NCBI GenBank assembly: GCA_905203475.1 | Contig: CAJKWD010000001.1 | Span: 1-64,000, forward strand | Reading direction: 5' to 3' | Origin: an uncultured Acholeplasmataceae bacterium | Lineage (GTDB): Bacteria; Bacillota_I; Bacilli_A; RF39; UBA660 | Length of the DNA: 64,000 nucleotides | In this document: positions 1 to 8,611 of the stretch, piece by piece | How positions within the stretch are numbered: the first letter of the stretch is position 1 | Layout of the letters: every line of letters starts with the position of its first letter | The notes under the pieces: generated by a model | Told to the model about the DNA's origin: nothing | Seen by the model: the letters and a program-made list of their open reading frames with translations, nothing else | Database searches by the model: none | Translations under genes and position numbers: made by a program

Positions 1-475
1 ACAAATATTGTTTTAAGTCAGCTTGAATAATTTCAGCAATTTTCTTATTTTGTTTTACTTTGCTATCATAAAATACTTGGGCTCCATGATATGTCGTAGA
101 AGTATCAGCATTTAAGTGAATAGAAATATATAAATCACAATTAGAACGATTAATCATATTACTTCTTCTCGAAAGATCACTACGCTTACGATTAATTGTA
201 TATGGCACTGATAAATCATAATCTCCATCACGCGTTAAAAAAACTTGGGCACCTTTTTCTTTTAGTTTCTGCTCTAATTTCTTTACAATACTTAAGTTAA
301 TATCTTTTTCGTAAATATTACGATATAAAGCTCCACTATCAGGTCCACCATGTCCGGCGTCTAAAAAAATAGTTTTCTGATATAATGGTTCTTTCACCGT
401 TTTTGCTTGGCCATAAGAAATAAGACAAAGTAATATAAGAAATGAAAAAAATACATATAATTTGTACTTTATCAT
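1..475 (-). CDS. N-acetylmuramoyl-L-alanine amidase (Amidase_3), C-terminus cut by window edge
   Basis: A zinc amidase that cleaves the bond between N-acetylmuramic acid and the stem peptide of peptidoglycan. The first 158 residues are visible. Residues 1-24 form a Sec signal peptide or membrane anchor. The Amidase_3 fold follows with LDAGHGGPDSGA (His42), Glu56 in YEKDIN and His120 in SIHLNAD, the expected zinc ligands of CwlD/AmiC-type enzymes. The ATG at 475 is preceded by a GGTGAT ribosome site. It lies downstream of the type VII secretion genes in the same direction but after a terminator, so co-function with them is only suggested. The product is truncated by the window, not by mutation. 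Confidence 0.9.
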   Translation of the reverse strand, partial: MIKYKLYVFFSFLILLCLISYGQAKTVKEPLYQKTIFLDAGHGGPDSGALYRNIYEKDINLSIVKKLEQKLKEKGAQVFLTRDGDYDLSVPYTINRKRSDLSRRSNMINRSNCDLYISIHLNADTSTTYHGAQVFYDSKVKQNKKIAEIIQADLKQYL

Positions 476-514
476 AGTATCACCTATTAAACTATATGTA
501 TTTTGCAATGATTT

Positions 515-544
515 AAAACAAAAGAAAGTAATATATACTTTCTT
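515..544 (-). terminator. Intrinsic terminator after CHAP protein gene
   Basis: A 9-bp inverted repeat (522-530 with 536-544, 5-nt loop) begins directly after the stop codon of the gene at 545 and is followed on the minus strand by a T-rich tract. Confidence 0.75.
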
Positions 545-1828
545 CTAATAAATAAATCCTTTGACAGGCATATGTACTAAATTCGCATATTCTTCTAAAC
601 TACTATAAGTATTCACACGTGTCAATTGTTCTGCATGAGCTACTGTACTTTCAACGTTATATGGATCTCCATTTACATTAGCTTCTGATATGGTAATAGC
701 TGTAACGTTACCACTGGCATCATATTTTACGTCTTCTACAAATGCTACATGACCAAATTCAGTACCACCTAATACAATAACAGAGTGTTTTTTAGGAGTA
801 CTACTTATAATACTTGAATCTGCACTTTCAAGCCATGTAGTAGCATTTCCACTATTTACTGGGACAACTCCATGCGTTTGATAATATCTTCTAGAAGCAA
901 ACCAAGTACATTGTCCAATCAATAAATTATTTCCTTCTCCATATCCTCCTAAATCAGAGAAGTTAGGAATCTGTTCATCCCATTCAGATACAGAAGTAAT
1001 TGGATAATTGGTGTTATTGATACCAATTGAACCATCGGCCATAATACGGAACAATTGTCCTCCCGCTTCTGGACGTAATTGGATGTGTGCTCGATTCACT
1101 TCTTTTAAATCAGTATACCCGTATTGGTCACTCCATAATTTTTTTGAAAGATAAACAGCCAATGTTTCATAATTGAAATGGATACTTCCATCTTCTCCAA
1201 AAATATACATAGGAAAACCAAAGTCTCTTTCAAATTGTTCTTCTTTTCCTTTATAATTTTCTAATAATTGTTTTAAAGTACCTTCATATAATGAAAAATT
1301 ATCTTTAATTTTTTGAATAAACTGTTCCCTTTGTTGAACTGTTGCATTCTTAAAAGCATCATTTAATAATTTTTCTATATAAGTATTATCACTCATTTCA
1401 CTACTAATTTGATATACTTCTGCAGAGACATTTCCCTCTGCATGAATACCAGTTTTATCAAAAGTGAATTCATTTCCATAAGCATCTTTTATTTTACCTG
1501 TTTGTTGGAAGTTACTAAATTGTTCATATACAGAAGTGGTAAAAGTAATAGTAGTTCCATTCTTTAATTTAATGACATCGCCTTGATAGGATTCAATCAT
1601 ATCAACTGTAATTCCATCTATATTAGCTTCTTTTAAACTATCTACGGCCTTTTCATTTGATGACTTTAAAAGAGGAACATCTAAGCCATCTATAGATACT
1701 TCTTCAACTTGTTTACCTTTCTCGTTACCAAGGGTAGGATATACGTTTGAAACATGAGAGGTAGGACGATTGGTATCAAAATCAATATCTACATTCGACA
1801 GTAAAGAAGTTTTAATTTTAGTTGCCAT
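545..1828 (-). CDS. CHAP-domain protein without signal peptide, putative T7SS-exported murein hydrolase
   Basis: The protein has 427 residues. Residues about 300-427 form a CHAP (NlpC/P60-like) domain: GQCTWFASRRYY places the nucleophile Cys near 307, GHVAFVEDV places His near 360, and ISEAN supplies the third polar residue. CHAP enzymes are amidases or endopeptidases acting on peptidoglycan. The first 300 residues match no family I recognise, and no signal peptide or membrane segment is present. The gene follows the T7SS locus (EssC, EsaB, WXG proteins) in the same direction, and 12 bp separate it from the small gene upstream. Staphylococcus has a CHAP hydrolase, EssH, in its ESS locus. Export through EssC is therefore inferred. 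A GGAGGG site precedes the ATG. The domain is certain, the role likely. Confidence 0.85.
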   Translation of the reverse strand: MATKIKTSLLSNVDIDFDTNRPTSHVSNVYPTLGNEKGKQVEEVSIDGLDVPLLKSSNEKAVDSLKEANIDGITVDMIESYQGDVIKLKNGTTITFTTSVYEQFSNFQQTGKIKDAYGNEFTFDKTGIHAEGNVSAEVYQISSEMSDNTYIEKLLNDAFKNATVQQREQFIQKIKDNFSLYEGTLKQLLENYKGKEEQFERDFGFPMYIFGEDGSIHFNYETLAVYLSKKLWSDQYGYTDLKEVNRAHIQLRPEAGGQLFRIMADGSIGINNTNYPITSVSEWDEQIPNFSDLGGYGEGNNLLIGQCTWFASRRYYQTHGVVPVNSGNATTWLESADSSIISSTPKKHSVIVLGGTEFGHVAFVEDVKYDASGNVTAITISEANVNGDPYNVESTVAHAEQLTRVNTYSSLEEYANLVHMPVKGFIY

Positions 1829-1840
1829 CTAATCCCTCCT

Positions 1841-2089
1841 TTATATTCTTTTTGAAATCATCGGAATCATTTCATACACCAAACGATGGTGCAAAGATTC
1901 CTGAATATTTTGAATCGTTTCGAACTCTTTTTCACAACCAATATGATGGTCAATCATAACACTTTTTTCTACATTACTTCTAGTCATTTGATAATGGCCA
2001 TCTAATTCATCCATTTTTTTCTCAAGTGTCCTCATTTGTTTTAATAACAACTGATACTGTTGTTTTTTTACCATTTCTTCTGAATTCAT
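1841..2089 (-). CDS. Small coiled-coil protein of the T7SS locus
   Basis: An 82-residue protein, charged and almost entirely helical, with heptad-like spacing in the first 40 residues (KQQYQLLLKQMRTLEKKM). There is no signal peptide or membrane segment, and I do not recognise the family. It sits 1 bp from the next small gene and 12 bp before the CHAP protein. A chaperone or pairing partner for the CHAP protein, like the small alpha-helical partners of LXG effectors, is possible but unproven. Confidence 0.7.
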   Translation of the reverse strand: MNSEEMVKKQQYQLLLKQMRTLEKKMDELDGHYQMTRSNVEKSVMIDHHIGCEKEFETIQNIQESLHHRLVYEMIPMISKRI

Positions 2090-2090
2090 A

Positions 2091-2384
2091 TCACATCAAA
2101 TCCTTTAACTGTTTTTCTACTTTTATCTTTGTTTCTTGATAACCAAGTAGTGCTTTTTCCATTGATGATATACCATATTGTTGATTTACTTTAATCGTTC
2201 GAAACTTCGTTAAAAAATCATTTTCTATCATATGAAACTGTTCTGTATTATCTGACAAATAATCATGCGATAAACTTGCAAATAACTTTGACATAGAATC
2301 AAACACCAAAGACTCTTCTTTATGATACATTTTTAATTTTTCAATTGCCTGAGCAAATTTTTCCTCTTCTATAAATTGTTCCAT
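2091..2384 (-). CDS. Small helical protein of the T7SS locus
   Basis: A 97-residue, predicted all-helical soluble protein with no recognised domain, signal peptide or membrane segment. It has 1-bp gaps to both neighbours, which implies translational coupling with the 184-residue WXG-like protein upstream and the 82-residue protein downstream. Size and context resemble the small partners encoded beside polymorphic T7SS substrates. The function is unknown. Confidence 0.7.
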   Translation of the reverse strand: MEQFIEEEKFAQAIEKLKMYHKEESLVFDSMSKLFASLSHDYLSDNTEQFHMIENDFLTKFRTIKVNQQYGISSMEKALLGYQETKIKVEKQLKDLM

Positions 2385-2385
2385 A

Positions 2386-2940
2386 TCAATATTCTCCTTC
2401 TAACTCTGATATTTTTTTTACTTGCAATTGGTTTATCTTTTTATTTACATGACTTTCTAATTCTTCCATTTTATAAAATAACTGTGATAATTGATCTCTT
2501 GTTTTTTGAACTTGTTGTTGTAACTTGATAAAATCACTTTTCTCTTTTGTTAATAAAGTTGCCACTTCTGGATCTGTTTCTACAGATACCGAAGTACAGA
2601 TTTGAATACAATCATGAATTTGTTCTAAATATTCATCAAAAGAATGAATAACATTCTTTTTTTCACTTAATTGAATCTGTAGTCTAGTACCAATCTTCTC
2701 ATATTCCGTAATGATGTAATCATAAATATCTTTTAAACGATACAATTCATCAATCACTGTCTTTACTTGATTCTTTTCTATATACATTGCTTCGTAAAAT
2801 TTTTTAGAATGGTTATCATTCCAAAAAAAAGAAGAAGAAGAAACTACATGATAAAAATTCATATAAATTTCTTCATATTCTTCTATACAATGATTTAATT
2901 GTAATACCGTTGTTTTTAATTTATCAATATGAATTTCCAT
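2386..2940 (-). CDS. WXG100-like helical protein
   Basis: A 184-residue helical protein. The first 95 residues look like a WXG100 hairpin: a helix, a turn with FFWND near residue 40 and a second helix ending in ITEYEKIG. A second long coiled-coil half (about 100-175) follows. WXG100 proteins are exported by EssC-type ATPases as helical dimers, and the longer form recalls LXG-type targeting domains. It sits between the double-length WXG-like gene (28-bp gap) and two tiny genes (1-bp gap). It may be a substrate or an export chaperone; the sequence does not decide. Confidence 0.7.
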   Translation of the reverse strand: MEIHIDKLKTTVLQLNHCIEEYEEIYMNFYHVVSSSSFFWNDNHSKKFYEAMYIEKNQVKTVIDELYRLKDIYDYIITEYEKIGTRLQIQLSEKKNVIHSFDEYLEQIHDCIQICTSVSVETDPEVATLLTKEKSDFIKLQQQVQKTRDQLSQLFYKMEELESHVNKKINQLQVKKISELEGEY

Positions 2941-2968
2941 ATTATCACCTGGTATTCTTTATATCATT

Positions 2969-3613
2969 TTATCCTTCAGAAGAAAATGCTTGTGATACTT
3001 TTCCTTCTGTATCAGAATAACTTTCAACTGTATTGTTGATTGCTGTTCTTGATTGATTTGAAATTTCTTGAGTAGCATTATCAATCTTTGTTTTAATAAC
3101 TCCTAATGAATTAATTAAATTACTAGCTTGATTTCCACCAATAAATCCACAATTTTGTACAGCTTGCTGAGCACTTGTTAGTGCTGATTTTGCTGAATCA
3201 GCAATTGAAGTTAATTGATTTGCAACTGTTGTTGCTGATGATAAATCAATTCCTCTTACTCCACCGATATTTTCACGAATTACACTCGTATCAATTGTTT
3301 TTGAAATTGCTGAAAATGATTGTGGAGAATATGATGAATCTGTTTGTGCAGCCCAAGCTTGTCCAGCACTATTCATTGAAGCAACAACACTTTCAAAAAT
3401 CGCATTTGAACTAGTAATTAAACCGTCAATTGCAGGTTTAAAAGAATTATTAAAGAATGTTTGTGCTTGATTACAAGCCCATTTATCAGCCATACCATTT
3501 ACAAAACGAGTCTGCATATCATTTCCTAAAGCTTGAATTAAATTTTCATATGCAGCTTTTACAGAATTGATTGATGAATTTACTACATCAGGATTAAATC
3601 CAGTTAATGCCAT
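2969..3613 (-). CDS. Double-length WXG100-superfamily protein, likely T7SS substrate
   Basis: A 214-residue Ala/Ser/Asn-rich helical protein without a signal peptide. In the first half DKWACNQAQTFF (near residue 45) occupies the W-x-x-x-x-A...F position of WXG100 proteins. The second half has a similar helix-turn-helix around GFIGGNQASNLIN. The length is about twice the usual 100 residues, so it could be a fused pair of hairpins. A strong RBS (AAAGGAGG) and a dedicated promoter with a TTGACA -35 box lie upstream, which suggests high expression, as is usual for EsxA-type substrates. EsaB and EssC lie just upstream. Confidence 0.8.
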   Translation of the reverse strand: MALTGFNPDVVNSSINSVKAAYENLIQALGNDMQTRFVNGMADKWACNQAQTFFNNSFKPAIDGLITSSNAIFESVVASMNSAGQAWAAQTDSSYSPQSFSAISKTIDTSVIRENIGGVRGIDLSSATTVANQLTSIADSAKSALTSAQQAVQNCGFIGGNQASNLINSLGVIKTKIDNATQEISNQSRTAINNTVESYSDTEGKVSQAFSSEG

Positions 3614-3658
3614 ATATAATGCCTCCTTTATATCATAGATAGTATCCTATCTAGTTTC

Positions 3659-3687
3659 ATATTAATATAAGTTTTTTTAATTGTCAA
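3659..3687 (-). promoter_or_regulatory. Promoter of the WXG-like gene
   Basis: TTGACA (3682-3687), a 17-bp spacer and TAATAT (3659-3664) on the minus strand. The 5' leader carries a short AGATAG/CTATCT hairpin before the ribosome site. It would allow WXG substrate expression independent of essC. Confidence 0.65.
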
Positions 3688-3704
3688 TTACAGTTTACAA
3701 TTAT

Positions 3705-3977
3705 TTACAGTCCTATATTGCAAGCAACTAAAAACAATTCTGTTCCATTTCGAATATCTGTATTCAATACCAATTCATTATTCTGATAAATATTCCCCGT
3801 ATCTTTATTCAATAAGATATAGTTTACATTTTCTGGAAGAGAAAAACTACTTAAATCAGATACAGATTTTATAAATAAAATCTTTAATCTCCATATCACT
3901 TCATTGATTGGTACAAATACATCAAAACTCGTATCTAATTCTGGCACAATTAATCTGACTAAAACTTTATTCTTCAT
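3705..3977 (-). CDS. esaB: YukD/EsaB ubiquitin-like T7SS protein
   Basis: About 90 residues with a ubiquitin-like beta-grasp pattern: a beta hairpin at KVLVRLIVPELDTSFDVFVP, a helix at NEVIWRLKILFIKSV, and terminal strands at NELVLNTDIRNGTELFLVA. YukD/EsaB proteins are cytosolic T7SS components that assist secretion. The gene overlaps the 3' end of essC. I chose the ATG at 3977 because AGGTG lies 6 nt upstream; an upstream ATG at 3992 is possible but has no spaced ribosome site. The call rests on fold pattern, size and position. Confidence 0.75.
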   Translation of the reverse strand: MKNKVLVRLIVPELDTSFDVFVPINEVIWRLKILFIKSVSDLSSFSLPENVNYILLNKDTGNIYQNNELVLNTDIRNGTELFLVACNIGL

Positions 3978-6900
3978 GTTCATCACCTGCATCTTCTGTT
4001 ACAAAAAAGTCAATCCATTTACAAAGTGTTGCTAAACCATCATCGACAAAATATCCCATATCATTTTTATAATTTTTAGTCATCTCACGAGTAACATTGG
4101 ATAAATGTAATAAACTTTGATCAGAGATACCTCTACCAATCCATACTCCTTGATTAACATTAAATATACTTGTAAACCATGGTTCAAATACATACTTTTT
4201 AATTTTTAATGAAGAGTCAGCAATAACCAAAGATAAATTCTCATATTCTTTCATCTTTTGAATAAACACTTGCAAACGACTTGTATCTTTTAATTTTGTA
4301 ACCCATCTGTCAAAATCATAAATAAATACAACCAATTGTGGTTTTTGTACCATAGATGTAGATTTTTCCAATGATGTAATCATATCATCCAATATTTCAT
4401 TAAAATGTTGATTATAATATTGATGAAAACATGTTTGATAGTTTCCTAGATTAGAAGATGCATCCCATAACATCGTATGAACACCCTTCATCTGTTCTAA
4501 TACAAGAGATAAACTACAAATAAAATGTGTTGTATTTTCTAGTTTTGTAGAAGTAACAATATTTCCAAGACTATTTAAATAATCCATATAACAGATTTGT
4601 AAATCACTTTTTACAATTCCAATTGGAACACGGTGAATATTAGATATATATTCTTGAATATCAGATAGTTTAATCACATCAGGAAGTGTTGGAATACGTT
4701 TTGCACTAACTTGATTCTTATTCTTTTCTTCCTCAACAAATTCTAGAAGTTTTTGACTCATATTATCTTCTTCATGGAAAATATGAGCTACTTGGAATTC
4801 ATGAATACCATCATTGTATAATAATCCGCGTCCAGAAATATCTCGTGGCATAACTTTTACTCTCTGATTAAAGATAGAAGTATATTCATCATTATCTTTA
4901 ACATGAAATGCATAAATATTCCTACAATTTTGTGAAATTTTACTTGGTAGAGAATTAAAAGCATTTACAGTAAAGATAAATATAATACCATAACGATCAG
5001 AATCGCGTACTAATTCTGGTAACAATTCATAAATGTCAGGATTATTTTCATAAATAGAATCAAAATTATTCAGAATCATTACCAGTACTGGTAAATCATC
5101 TTTTCCTGATCCTATATAATTATGATATTCTCCTCCATAATCACGTAAAATACGTTTTCTATTTTGTAATTCTTCACGCATCATTTTTAATAAATTGTGA
5201 TATTTCTCATCTTCTGATGCGAACACCATCCCACCAACATGTGGACATGATAAATAACTACGCAATGATTCAGAACCATAATCAATCATATAAAACTGAA
5301 TCTGAGATGACGAATAATTTCTCATAGTAGAATATAACAATGTATTTAAGAATAATTCTCGTTCTACTCCATCTGTACCATAAATAATGGTATTACCATC
5401 ATCTAAATAGTTATACATAACAATACCTTGTTCTTGTTTTTCAGGAGCATCGTATTCTCCTATAATTGCTGAAGGAGTATTTTGAAATGTTACTTGATAT
5501 TTGTTTTGTAAATCACTTTCTAAAATAAAATCTGGAACATTATCTAACCATAATTTTCTAGCGTATTTCTTTTCCTGATCAGCAACCGTAATAATCATAT
5601 TCATAATTGCTGATAATTGATCACCCATGGCTGTTGTTTTATTACCACTAGAAATCTGTGTATTTTTAATATCATTTCCGCTCTCATCGATAAAGTCAAC
5701 ACTACGATCAATATGTTTGATAATACGTTCTGATGGATAATATTTATCTCCACACCAAGCAGATTGTCCTAATGCGAAATATTCATTATACCCTACTTCT
5801 AAATAGAAACGTCCTGTTTGTCTTAAATAAGCCGCATCAGGTACTTTTAATACTTCTTTACTATCTGATTCGTCTTGTACTTTCAAACAAACACGGAACT
5901 TCGTATTCGACCAAATCTGATCATTGACTACACCACTTGGTTTTTGAGTTGCTAGAATAAGATGAATTCCTAAACTACGTCCAATACGAGCAACACTAAT
6001 CAAATTATCCATAAATTCTGGTTGTTGTACTTTCAATTCTGCAAATTCATCACAAATAATAAACAAATGTGGGACAGGCTCTTGTAATTTTCCTTCTTTA
6101 TAAAATCTTTGATATTTATAAATATCAATTGTACTTTCTCCTAATTGCTCTCTGGCTTGATTAAAAATTTCTTGTCTTCTTTTAATTTCACTATCAATAC
6201 TTACAAGAGTACGGTTTAATTCCGCTTTATCTAAGTTAGTAATCGTTCCAGCTAAGTGAGGTAAGATTACATTGGTTGCTTTATTTTCAAATGCAAACGC
6301 TAATCCACCACCCTTATAATCAATTAGGATAAATGCTACATCATCTGGACTGTAATTAATTGCCATAGAAAGAATATAGGTAATAATAAACTCTGATTTA
6401 CCGCTACCAGTCATACCAGCAATTAAACCATGTGGACCATGAGCTTTTTCGTGTAAGTCTAAATACATTAAGTTTTCTTGGCTATCGACACCAATTTCTG
6501 CTTTTAAACTAGTTGTAGAATCATTTGTATTCCAACGATTTAAAACATTTAACTGTTCTACTTTTCCTACTTTTTCCATTTCTAAAAAAGAAATCGAATC
6601 TGGAATAGAAGAAACACCATCTTCGAACTCAATTGGTATATTAGATAACTGTTTTACGACATCCATCATATTAATATTGTATTTTATTTCATCTGTAAAA
6701 GTAACTTGTTCTTGATTTTCATAAGAATTCTTTAAAATACCAGAACTATTTTCCCCTACAGAAATAAAGTTATTACATTTACTTGGTAATTTACTTAATC
6801 TATTTTCTAAAATGACCAGACTAAACCCTAAATTATCATCAGTCTCTGTAATTAACTTAATCAATTCATGATATCTTACTTGATCATAATCATCAATGAC

Positions 6901-8538
6901 AATAAAATAATATGGTTTTAAAGTCATAGAATTATGGTTCTCTTTTTGCTGCATACGATTATGGATTTCTAACTGTAAATAATCCGCTACATTCTTAGTA
7001 CTTTCTAAATCATCAGCAAAAAAGCGAATACTTTCTTCATTATTAAAACAATGTTTTAAATATCTTAAATAATTCCATTGTTCTTTACGCTCTTGATTTG
7101 TAAACAAAACAATCTTTACATCTTCATAACTGTAAAATGTCATCAACTGTAATAATATATTATGCATTAAATGCATTACCTTATAACTCGTTCCCATAAT
7201 AGCTGTTGTTTTATTTTGGTAAAAAGAATACCCAATCGGAACATTAGAAATATATTGAAACTCTGCTACTAATTGATCGGCTTGTTTACGTAGTTCATCT
7301 TCATCAACTGTAAAGCCTTCATCAGGATACTCTATTTTGACATCCAAATGTTCTTGACCAATTCCTAATCGTGTTACTAAGAAATCACTTTGGTCAATTC
7401 GTTTATCCCAAAAGTTAATTCCTTGATGTTTGATAATATTTAAACATTGATCTACAGTTAACAAATTTTCAAATAAAATATCTGTTTGTAACTTAACTTC
7501 TTGTAATAATTCTTCTCTTTTTTCGTTTAAATATTTTGTATATTTTTCAATTGTCTCAAGACGTTTCTTCTTCTTCATTTTACGATTATAGACCTGTGTT
7601 ACCATTGGCCATACAATCATAGAAACCAACATAGCGCCACTCGTAACTAACTGTGGCCATGATGAAGACCAAGTTGCTTCTTTTGCCGAAATACGCATCA
7701 ACGTATTCAAAAGCATCGTTCCCGACATAACCCCCATCGTCAACATTGGACCTACTACTAAAGCAATTGGCATCTCTTCTTTACTCTCATCTCTTGGGGG
7801 AGCACTTAATTTAATCACCTTAGTCTGAATCATTCTACGCAAACGTGGTGGTTTTGAAAAGTAAGAATTTTTTGAATATAGTTCCAAATTTTTTATCTCG
7901 ACATTTTCTGGTGTCTCTTCTTCTGGGAATTGATAATATTGTAATTTACTTAATTCTAAATTCACATTGATTTTCTGCTCTAAACGACGAACAAATACAG
8001 TTCCATTCAAAAAAATCATCTGTAATCCATATATATCTAGAAAATCCCCATTTCTTATATAATAAGCATTTTCTTTTAACGCAATCCGATTGACGTAAAT
8101 ATTTCCTTTACCAACACGCTCTATAACGAGTTTATCTTCACGATAATATATTTTAGCAAATACCCCTTGCATATATGGAATCAAGTACTGAATACTACAA
8201 TTTTGTTGATTTCCAATCGTAATTTGTATGTTTTTTTGATATGTATATAACTGAAAACCCGGAAATACAACTTCTTGGGCATATATCAAATAATTTTTTT
8301 CATCTCTTCGTAAAACATAAAATTGGTTTGGCTCTAACTTTGTTTCTTTGACATACTGATTTTGATCAATGATTTCAACATCGGAAGTACTACATAATAC
8401 CCAACTTCCATCTTTGGCTTCAATGTGAATGAGTTTACTTTCCTCTTGATCATTCTCATCAAATCCAAAACTACCAAAGACTTGTTGTGGTAATAAAAAA
8501 TCAATTTTCTTATCATTCAAATACAGTATTATCTTCAT
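3967..8538 (-). CDS. essC: EssC/YukB-type FtsK-SpoIIIE secretion ATPase
   Basis: The motor of type VII secretion, 1523 residues. The N-terminus holds FHA-like beta domains (about 1-220), then two membrane helices (about 255-320, from IALVVGPMLTMGVM to SMIVWPMVTQVY). The first canonical ATPase has Walker A GMTGSGKS near residue 710 and Walker B LFIICDE near 826. The next ATPase module has YGTDGVEREL where a Walker A lysine is expected, and the last module also lacks a clear P-loop, so only one site looks catalytic. The ATG at 8538 follows GGTGAGG; the reading frame extends 10 codons further upstream without a ribosome site. It overlaps esaB by 11 bp. Confidence 0.93.
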   Translation of the reverse strand: MKIILYLNDKKIDFLLPQQVFGSFGFDENDQEESKLIHIEAKDGSWVLCSTSDVEIIDQNQYVKETKLEPNQFYVLRRDEKNYLIYAQEVVFPGFQLYTYQKNIQITIGNQQNCSIQYLIPYMQGVFAKIYYREDKLVIERVGKGNIYVNRIALKENAYYIRNGDFLDIYGLQMIFLNGTVFVRRLEQKINVNLELSKLQYYQFPEEETPENVEIKNLELYSKNSYFSKPPRLRRMIQTKVIKLSAPPRDESKEEMPIALVVGPMLTMGVMSGTMLLNTLMRISAKEATWSSSWPQLVTSGAMLVSMIVWPMVTQVYNRKMKKKKRLETIEKYTKYLNEKREELLQEVKLQTDILFENLLTVDQCLNIIKHQGINFWDKRIDQSDFLVTRLGIGQEHLDVKIEYPDEGFTVDEDELRKQADQLVAEFQYISNVPIGYSFYQNKTTAIMGTSYKVMHLMHNILLQLMTFYSYEDVKIVLFTNQERKEQWNYLRYLKHCFNNEESIRFFADDLESTKNVADYLQLEIHNRMQQKENHNSMTLKPYYFIVIDDYDQVRYHELIKLITETDDNLGFSLVILENRLSKLPSKCNNFISVGENSSGILKNSYENQEQVTFTDEIKYNINMMDVVKQLSNIPIEFEDGVSSIPDSISFLEMEKVGKVEQLNVLNRWNTNDSTTSLKAEIGVDSQENLMYLDLHEKAHGPHGLIAGMTGSGKSEFIITYILSMAINYSPDDVAFILIDYKGGGLAFAFENKATNVILPHLAGTITNLDKAELNRTLVSIDSEIKRRQEIFNQAREQLGESTIDIYKYQRFYKEGKLQEPVPHLFIICDEFAELKVQQPEFMDNLISVARIGRSLGIHLILATQKPSGVVNDQIWSNTKFRVCLKVQDESDSKEVLKVPDAAYLRQTGRFYLEVGYNEYFALGQSAWCGDKYYPSERIIKHIDRSVDFIDESGNDIKNTQISSGNKTTAMGDQLSAIMNMIITVADQEKKYARKLWLDNVPDFILESDLQNKYQVTFQNTPSAIIGEYDAPEKQEQGIVMYNYLDDGNTIIYGTDGVERELFLNTLLYSTMRNYSSSQIQFYMIDYGSESLRSYLSCPHVGGMVFASEDEKYHNLLKMMREELQNRKRILRDYGGEYHNYIGSGKDDLPVLVMILNNFDSIYENNPDIYELLPELVRDSDRYGIIFIFTVNAFNSLPSKISQNCRNIYAFHVKDNDEYTSIFNQRVKVMPRDISGRGLLYNDGIHEFQVAHIFHEEDNMSQKLLEFVEEEKNKNQVSAKRIPTLPDVIKLSDIQEYISNIHRVPIGIVKSDLQICYMDYLNSLGNIVTSTKLENTTHFICSLSLVLEQMKGVHTMLWDASSNLGNYQTCFHQYYNQHFNEILDDMITSLEKSTSMVQKPQLVVFIYDFDRWVTKLKDTSRLQVFIQKMKEYENLSLVIADSSLKIKKYVFEPWFTSIFNVNQGVWIGRGISDQSLLHLSNVTREMTKNYKNDMGYFVDDGLATLCKWIDFFVTEDAGDEHEE

Positions 8539-8568
8539 GAGCCTCACCCTTATTATTTCTTCCATCAT

Positions 8569-8598
8569 ATCATAAATTTAATAAAAAAAGAAGAGCAA
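8569..8598 (-). promoter_or_regulatory. Possible essC promoter
   Basis: TATGAT (8569-8574) with a weak TTGCTC (8593-8598) 18 bp upstream. It overlaps the terminator of the preceding gene, so the assignment is tentative. Confidence 0.3.
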
Positions 8599-8611
8599 CT
8601 CAGACCTTCTT
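8582..8611 (-). terminator. Terminator of the PssD-PssE/GtrA unit
   Basis: AAGAAG/CTTCTT stem (8588-8593 with 8606-8611) and then a T run on the minus strand. The TGA stop of the gene at 8600 lies in the 12-nt loop. Confidence 0.55.
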
